A stretch of 23,831 bases of DNA. Source: Purshia tridentata. Its lineage: Eukaryota > Streptophyta > Magnoliopsida > Rosales > Rosaceae. Positions 18,040 to 23,831 of the stretch are shown here, one piece after another. Below the pieces are notes generated by a model. It saw nothing but the letters and a program-made list of their open reading frames with translations. It was not told the DNA's origin and searched no databases. The stretch is from NCBI GenBank assembly GCA_003254885.1, contig QANT01004222.1, positions 1 to 23,831 on the forward strand. Direction: 5' to 3'. The position numbers and the translations under genes were made by a program. How positions within the stretch are numbered: the first letter of the stretch is position 1; every line of letters begins with the position of its first letter.

Positions 18040-21000
18040 ATGGCCGATTTCGTGCCACTACTAAACGGAGACCACCATCCGGTGATCGGTGTGAAGTCTC
18101 CGCGTGTCGCCTCTGTCGATGTCTTCCGTGGCCTCTGCGTCTTCGTGAGTTATCTTTTCCCCCTCTAACACCTCCATTTCTGTTTGAAGCTTCAAATCTG
18201 TACTTTTAAAGTTTCCAGTCAAACGCGTTGACTTTCTAATTGTACTGTCTGGTTGCTGAGAAAATGTTGGAATGAGTAGCCTTTACTCTTTATACGTTTC
18301 TTCTTCTTCTTCTTCTTTACTCTAGCTAATTTCGTGTCAACAGCTGAGCTGAGTGAGCATAGATGAAATGAAATTTTCGATTCTCGGAAAACCAGAGCAG
18401 CGAATTTTGAATTTCATTTTCTGTGCTAAATAATATCAGTCTCAGCAACAAAACACTTCTATAAACTTAATTTATTTTCTTTATGAAGTTTTTTTTATAA
18501 ACAACACAGATTTGTGTTGCTAAAGTTATGCTGCATTGCTTGAATTCCAGCTGATGATGCTAGTTGATTATGGGGGATCGATTTTTCCGAGAATCGCCCA
18601 CTCGCCATGGAATGGTCTCCATTTAGCTGACGTTGTTATGCCTTTCTTTCTATTCATTGCCGGAGTTTCTCTTGCTCTTGTCTACAAGGTACGTGTGGAG
18701 TTATAGAGTTTGGCTACATAGTATTTTTGGCAGGAATACATAGAAGCTGACAACTTCTTGTTTTCAATTTTAAATTTAGTATTATAATTGGAATGTAAAG
18801 CTTATTTGATTTTATTCTTTTTAATTAAGGTTCTTAACTTGGTTATGAAATTATAAAATTTAAAAACTTGATTTTGAATGCCAATTGCAGAAAGTGACTA
18901 ACAGATTAGATGCTACATGGAAGGCGGTGTTTAGGGCCCTAAAACTTTTTCTTCTAGGCGTTCTTCTTCAAGGTAATATTGTCTATAATTTACATTTCTT
19001 TAAGCATACCATGCACAGATGAAGATATGCAATGATACCTAAAGATCCCAAGATTTGACCCATCGTGGTCAAGAAAGAGGTTGATTTTGTTCAACATAGT
19101 ATAGGTATTAACATGTCAAGAACTGGAAGTAAGTTGGAAACTTCTTCTAGCCAATGGCATAAATTTGAACCAACGGAAACTATTTTCAAAAGCCAAATTA
19201 ACTTATAGTTTCATGGGCTTCTTTATCTCCATTTTCCATTTTTATCCTACAGTTGGAATTCTATTACATTGCCATAAATATTGATGGTTCATGTCATTTC
19301 AGGTGGTTATTTCCATGGAGTAACTTCCTTGACTTTTGGAGTTGACATTGAAAGAATACGGTGGTTTGGCATTTTGCAGGTGCATAAACTTTTCATTCTA
19401 ATATGTTTGAACTACTTTTCAATTTTCTTGATAGAATAATTGGGGTATGAAAAGATAAGTTTTAAGGATGTGGATCAAATAATTGGTGAAACGTACCTGA
19501 GAATTGGGTTACTCTTTACACAGATTACCATATATGATTGTTCCTCTAAAATGTCAGAAAAATTCGTATTATTTCATCTAGAAATGTTACATATGTCTAC
19601 TGCTTCCTTAACTTTTGATTTGATGGTTCAAGTTAATTTCTCAAAAAACTAAATCTTACGAGGGTGACAACATTAGCTACCAACTAGGATAGCTGCCTGC
19701 TTAAGTAGAGTGAATGTACTGTACATCTAGTTGTAACCGAGTATATTTCTTTACTCCATGCAATATTTGACATCTGTTGTATTTAACTTTCAATCACCGT
19801 TGTTTTAATCCAGAGGATAGCTATTGGATATATTGTAGCGGCTTTATGTGAAATCTGGCTTTCACGTCAGACTTGGAGGGAAGTGGGATTTTTCAGGAGT
19901 TATTACCTGCACTGGTAAGGTTTTAACGTATAGCACTTTTTTACTTACCTATTCAGTAGAAGTGGGATTTTTCTCATATTTGTAGATTAATTGACTGGTG
20001 GTTTTATGTATTTCTGTTGGCATAATCTGACTTCCTTTGTTTTTGGCCTGTAAACACTTAAAGTAGATGATTTAAATGATTTCATACTCTGTTTTAGCAT
20101 AGCTTCTAGATTCCAAACTCCTGGAGTGATGTTTAAGAAATATTTGGATGATTTGATCGTCTTCTCATATATTAGACTATCTTGTCTCTCATTTCATGTT
20201 TATCTTTTACTTTTTTACAGGCGCAGAAATTTGCTATAATTTTTATTATCTTCTTATGTAGTGTCAATTTCTCTTTTCTACTCTTTAGGTGTGTCATCTT
20301 TTCAATATCAGCAATATACGCTGGGTTACTGTATGGTTTATATGTTCCAGATTGGGAATTCAATGCATCAATACCAACCTCTTCGCTTCCCTCTAATGAT
20401 AGTTATGTTTACATGGTGAGACCTACTCAAAACTTCTTTCCTTTGTTTATGTGTGTGTGTGTGTGTGTGCATGCATTCTTCCCTGCTATGGTTAAATAAA
20501 TTTAAAATGGTCAATTACCATGATTTTGGTATGGAAAGCTGCCAATGATTAAATCGTGGAATCTTCAACACTTCTTCCTAATATTTTTTTTGCCCTGGTG
20601 TCTTTCAGCACTAAAATGGTCAAATTTAGTGTTTTCATTTCAATTAATTTTGTGATAAGTTTTTATGGTAAAAGTCATGGTCATGGATCCCATGTTCACC
20701 TTGTTCCAAATAAGAATTTCTCTATTTGAATACAGCATGAGTGAGTTCAGTTGTCTCTTTCTGATTACTTTAATGTAGGTGAAATGTTCTGTAAGAGGAG
20801 ATCTTGGACCTGCCTGTAATTCTGCTGGCATGATTGATCGTTGTATTCTTGGCGTTGATCATCTGTATTCCAAACCTGTTTACAGGAACCTGAAGGTTCT
20901 TGGTGTAATTCTTATCCAGAACAAAAAAAACATGAAAAAAAGTATTCGAGAATAGCGCCTTATCAAAATTATGATTTACAGGAGTGCAATTTGTCTGCCG

Positions 21001-22858
21001 ATGGTGGGGTTCCTGAGAGTTCACCTTCTTGGTGCCATGCTCCTTTTGATCCTGAAGGTATTATAAGGTGGCCAATCTAACCATATTTCTGTTCTACCAT
21101 CTTCACTGGAGTCTTAAGTTGTGTTTGTTTCAGTTCAATTTAATTTGAATTCTATTGTTGATTCATGACACACCATTTTAGCTAAAACAACTTCAATCTT
21201 CTAAGATATACTTGATGCTAGCTTCAGAAGGTGAATAAACCAGCAATTAAAGACAGTTGTTTCTGTCAAGCTACTGAAAATCCAAATACTCTTCTTCAAT
21301 CAAAATATCTGAACTATTGTGCGAACAAAAATAGTGGGTCTCCATGATGATTTATATTAGCAGATTTCAGGGGTTTTATTGGTCTATTGACATTCTTACT
21401 ATGTGTCCACAGCTCACTAACAGCCGCGGTGACCTGCATAATTGGACTTCAATATGGTCACATTCTTGCCCACTTACAGGTAATACCCTGTTCACAAATT
21501 TAGCGGATTTCATTATTCACTGGATAATTAGTTAGCAGTTTTCTATGTTGACACAATATGAACAAATACTTTGACAACAACCTTAAAAATGTGTTGAACT
21601 TTATGCTGTATGTTTCTCACATATGAAGTATCATTTAACAAGTTCTGAACTATCTTCTCAACCACTTTTAAGCTTCATGCAAACTTTTATTGTTTCTGTC
21701 ATTTTCTTAGCATATTTGGTGTTACTTCACTGTTTTCAGGACCACAAAGAGCGCCTAAACATTTGGTCCTTGTCTTCAATTTCAATCTTTGTCCTTGGAT
21801 CGTTCCTGTCCTTCTTGGGTATGTATACTATAAAATATTACTCCCACTAAGATGAGCTTAGTAAATTCCATATTGCAGTGACTAAATTCAAGCTCTTAGT
21901 ATGTGGATTTGATCTGATGTATTCTAATGTGCTCTAGTACTAACTTCCTGCTCCTGTTCAATTTCTGATTTTCAGGCATTCCTGTAAATAAGTCTCTGTA
22001 CACTATCAGTTATATGCTAATTGCTTCAGCGCTTGCAGGAATCACATTTTGTGCTCTATATTTAGTGGTTAGTTCAGTTCTAAGAGTTTATTTTTATCAT
22101 TTTAAGTGATACATATAAATGCTTCTTGCTTTACCGTGCTCTGCCTTTAGTGAGATAGTGACACTCGGACATAATGATCATGTTCTCTATCTGAGATTTG
22201 GACTTTTCTTTTTAGATTAGCATTTACCATACTTCCTAGAAGATTTACCTTAAAATTGAGATTTAAGCAAGGACTCCCAGTTAAACTACATTCATTTTTG
22301 TAACAACTCCCAGTATATTCAATGAGTATGAGCTTAGGCCGAGAGATCAAATTTCAGCAGCAAACTATCCCATTTTGTTCTTGCATAGCCTGTAACTTTT
22401 ATAACATTAATTAACCACACAATTTAAATGGCCATGGTTCTTACAAATGAATTCTATCTTCATGCTTGATATCTTTTTCACATAATTATTCAGTGAAGGT
22501 ATAACAAGTTGATCCTTACATCTTTTTAGTAAATGAGGGCTCTTATAAAAACTCAAATGTGATAAACATACTTCCCGCTCTCCACTACAGGTAGATGTTT
22601 TTGGTTACAGGTGTGTGACATCTGTGTTGGAGTGGATGGGAATACATTCTTTGCCAATTTTTGTTCTTGTAACTTCCAACTTAGCTATTATGGCGATTCA
22701 AGGATTATATTGGCGTGATCCTAAAAATAACATTGTAAGTGTCAATAGGTACTTTTGCTAAAAAGCATAGTATGCACAACGTACACCATCTGTTTCATGT
22801 GACACTTTTCTTGTCTGTACAGGTTCATTGGATCATAACACGTTTTGTGCACAAGTGA
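18040..22858 (+). CDS. HGSNAT-like multi-pass membrane protein (DUF1624/DUF5009-type acyltransferase family)
   Basis: Thirteen exons: 18040-18144, 18551-18688, 18891-18972, 19303-19379, 19814-19914, 20289-20415, 20779-20895, 20982-21067, 21413-21479, 21740-21818, 21976-22067, 22591-22734, 22823-22858; 416 aa with every phase closing. About ten hydrophobic segments. Diagnostic motifs: SVDVFRGL (25-32), AHSPWNGLHLADVVMPFFLFIAG (split 51-62 and 63-73), RIRWFGILQRIAIGY (127-139), and a Cys-rich loop with GPACNSAG, IDRCILG and DPEG (211-275). These match plant proteins annotated as heparan-alpha-glucosaminide N-acetyltransferase-like. In the animal lysosomal enzyme a His near the WNGL motif is proposed to carry the acetyl group; H52 here would be its counterpart (from memory). 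Plants lack heparan sulfate, so the substrate is unknown. Start context AAAATGGCC is good and no in-frame ATG lies just upstream. Intron 5 holds a strong decoy acceptor at 20220 that would cause a premature stop. Confidence 0.93.
18298..18317 (+). repeat. TTC microsatellite in intron 1 of the HGSNAT-like gene
   Basis: Six or more TTC units in the first intron, starting about 150 bp past the donor. Likely length-polymorphic; no function assigned. Confidence 0.9.
20451..20469 (+). repeat. GT microsatellite in intron 6 of the HGSNAT-like gene
   Basis: An uninterrupted run of nine GT units plus one G begins 35 bp after the intron 6 donor, followed by CATGCATTC. A likely polymorphic marker; intronic GT runs can influence donor use, but there is no evidence for that here. 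Confidence 0.92.
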
Positions 22859-22883
22859 AATGGTTCTTCGGCGTCCATGCACG

Positions 22884-22889
22884 AATAAA
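22884..22889 (+). terminator. Possible polyadenylation signal of the HGSNAT-like gene
   Basis: AATAAA only 26 bp after the stop codon. This is close for a plant 3' UTR, so a later site may be used; another AATAAA lies near 23752-23757. The choice cannot be made from sequence. Confidence 0.35.
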
Positions 22890-23831
22890 AGCTGTTGGAC
22901 ACTTACTTGATTTGCTAACTTGTTTGGGAATTCTACCTTATAGTTTATCCTTCCCACATGAATTCTGAATAATGGTCGCCAATTTTACTGTCTCGAACAT
23001 GAGGTAGATAACACCTGGGAAGAGATTGATATCTGACATGTCCCCCCTAAAAGCTCGTGGTCATTTAGCCATAAAAGAACTATCGCTCTGTATCGTCCTG
23101 GTTACACGTGCAGGAAATTTTGGAGCAGTTAATTCCATCATCTATAGTTGGTTTGCATGTCGAACTTTGACAATCGATGTGGTCTAACAAGTTGAATATC
23201 TATAATGTATTGTTTTTCAAGTTTACTGGGATTGAAAAATGTTTCGGGCAGCCAAGCGATTTCAGCCATGATCCATGTAAGTGTATATTATCCGATCTTT
23301 TTGTGTTTTTAAATTTCAGTAACCAATGTGTTCCAATTGAGATGTATACATACTCCATATCAATGACATCATTACAACCAGAGAACAGGTTGTAATAAGG
23401 AAACGAGGTTTGCATGTTTGCATGGATATATGTTTCATTATTAAAGAATTTTCATATTTGTATTATTTACTAATTGGTCGTATGTTGACATGCTGTACTG
23501 TACTGTACCAGTTTTTGTTTTTGTTTTTTTTCTATTTTTGATCTTTTTATATTGGGGGTTGGAGCTAGAATGATCTTGAGACTGCACTTCTCCACCATGT
23601 GCTCTGCTGTATGATTAGCATCAATGATTAGAGGGTCCACCTATTCCTAATTGTCAAAATTGCACTAGTTAATCCTTCTGTTAGTTAATCAAGCAGCAGT
23701 GTTTAGAAGGGAATATCCTTAATGGATTATTCCCATGATTTTCTATTGATAAATAAAGATGTTCCCTGCAAAATCAGATTTTATGTCTACTCCACTAAAT
23801 AAATTATATAGTGATGAACATCATCGAGGAA
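22890..23831. other. Right-hand flank, 3' UTR and intergenic DNA
   Basis: No recognised gene. Open frames on both strands (around 23177-23415) overlap each other and lack family resemblance. A short CTGTA run lies at about 23493-23509, next to a T-rich tract (23510-23545). Part of this stretch is probably the 3' UTR of the HGSNAT-like gene. Confidence 0.5.

Noticed and set aside
20182..20288. Extended open frame upstream of HGSNAT-like exon 6
   Set aside because: It is intron sequence; using the upstream acceptor at 20220 puts the transcript in a frame that stops after a few codons.
21058..21067. Alternative donor (GAAG|GTATTA at 21058) for HGSNAT-like exon 8
   Set aside because: That donor leaves a phase that reads CT-CAC-TAA after the only good acceptor; the donor at 21068 gives DPEGIISSLTAAV in frame.
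1..23831. CRISPR arrays, operons, tRNA or rRNA genes, viral integrations
   Set aside because: Looked for on both strands by eye; no regular spacer-repeat arrays, no clear cloverleaf and no viral-type open frames. A full tRNA or structure scan was not possible.

Overview
This is eukaryotic nuclear DNA from a flowering plant, very probably a core eudicot. Genes are split by many short AT/T-rich introns with GT...AG borders and are separated by AT-rich intergenic DNA holding microsatellites and small non-autonomous transposon remnants. The proteins are plant types: a peroxisomal hydroxypyruvate reductase, a plant SKP1, and a plastid-type NicO transporter. The overall look resembles a woody rosid (Rosaceae/Prunus-like), but that is an impression, not something the sequence proves. 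There are no operons, Shine-Dalgarno sites, CRISPR arrays or phage features.

Layout, left to right. (1) 1-1227: gene-free, with a G-rich degenerate minisatellite (about 126-455), a strong G-quadruplex motif, and a poly(A) run next to an unresolved N. (2) 1228-3850, minus: a two-exon gene for a NicO/UreH-like membrane transporter with a plastid-type leader. (3) 3851-7429: a long divergent intergenic region containing a 280-bp MITE with imperfect inverted ends and a perfect 9-bp target duplication (Mutator-like), which sits in the presumptive promoter of the next gene. (4) 7430-10432, plus: a complete 13-exon HPR1 gene (386 aa, ending Ser-Lys-Leu) with one GC-AG intron and a last intron whose retention would remove the peroxisomal signal. 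(5) 11497-12748, plus: a two-exon SKP1 gene (161 aa) with a TATA box and a 16-bp perfect palindrome with an ACGT core upstream. (6) 12749-13936: convergent intergenic DNA with an 86-bp tandem duplication. (7) 13937-16662, minus: an uncharacterised four-exon gene (663 aa) coding for a protein with N-terminal membrane segments, acidic Trp-containing repeats, a coiled coil and about 35-residue C-terminal repeats. Its third exon is a visible duplicate of the start of its fourth. (8) 16663-18039: divergent intergenic DNA with short repeats, a possible SINE remnant and a 13-bp inverted repeat. (9) 18040-22858, plus: a 13-exon gene (416 aa) for a multi-pass HGSNAT-like (DUF1624/DUF5009-type) acyltransferase-family protein. 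(10) 22859-23831: 3' flank with no recognised gene.

The genes are not a functional cluster. They are ordinary neighbours acting in plastid metal transport, photorespiration, SCF ubiquitin ligases, an unknown membrane/coiled-coil role, and a membrane acyltransferase family whose plant substrate is unclear. Exon borders were set by hand from splice consensus, reading-frame continuity and remembered family sequence. In all five gene models the exon phases close to an uninterrupted protein. The most novel item is the 13937-16662 gene with its layered internal repeats and duplicated exon.
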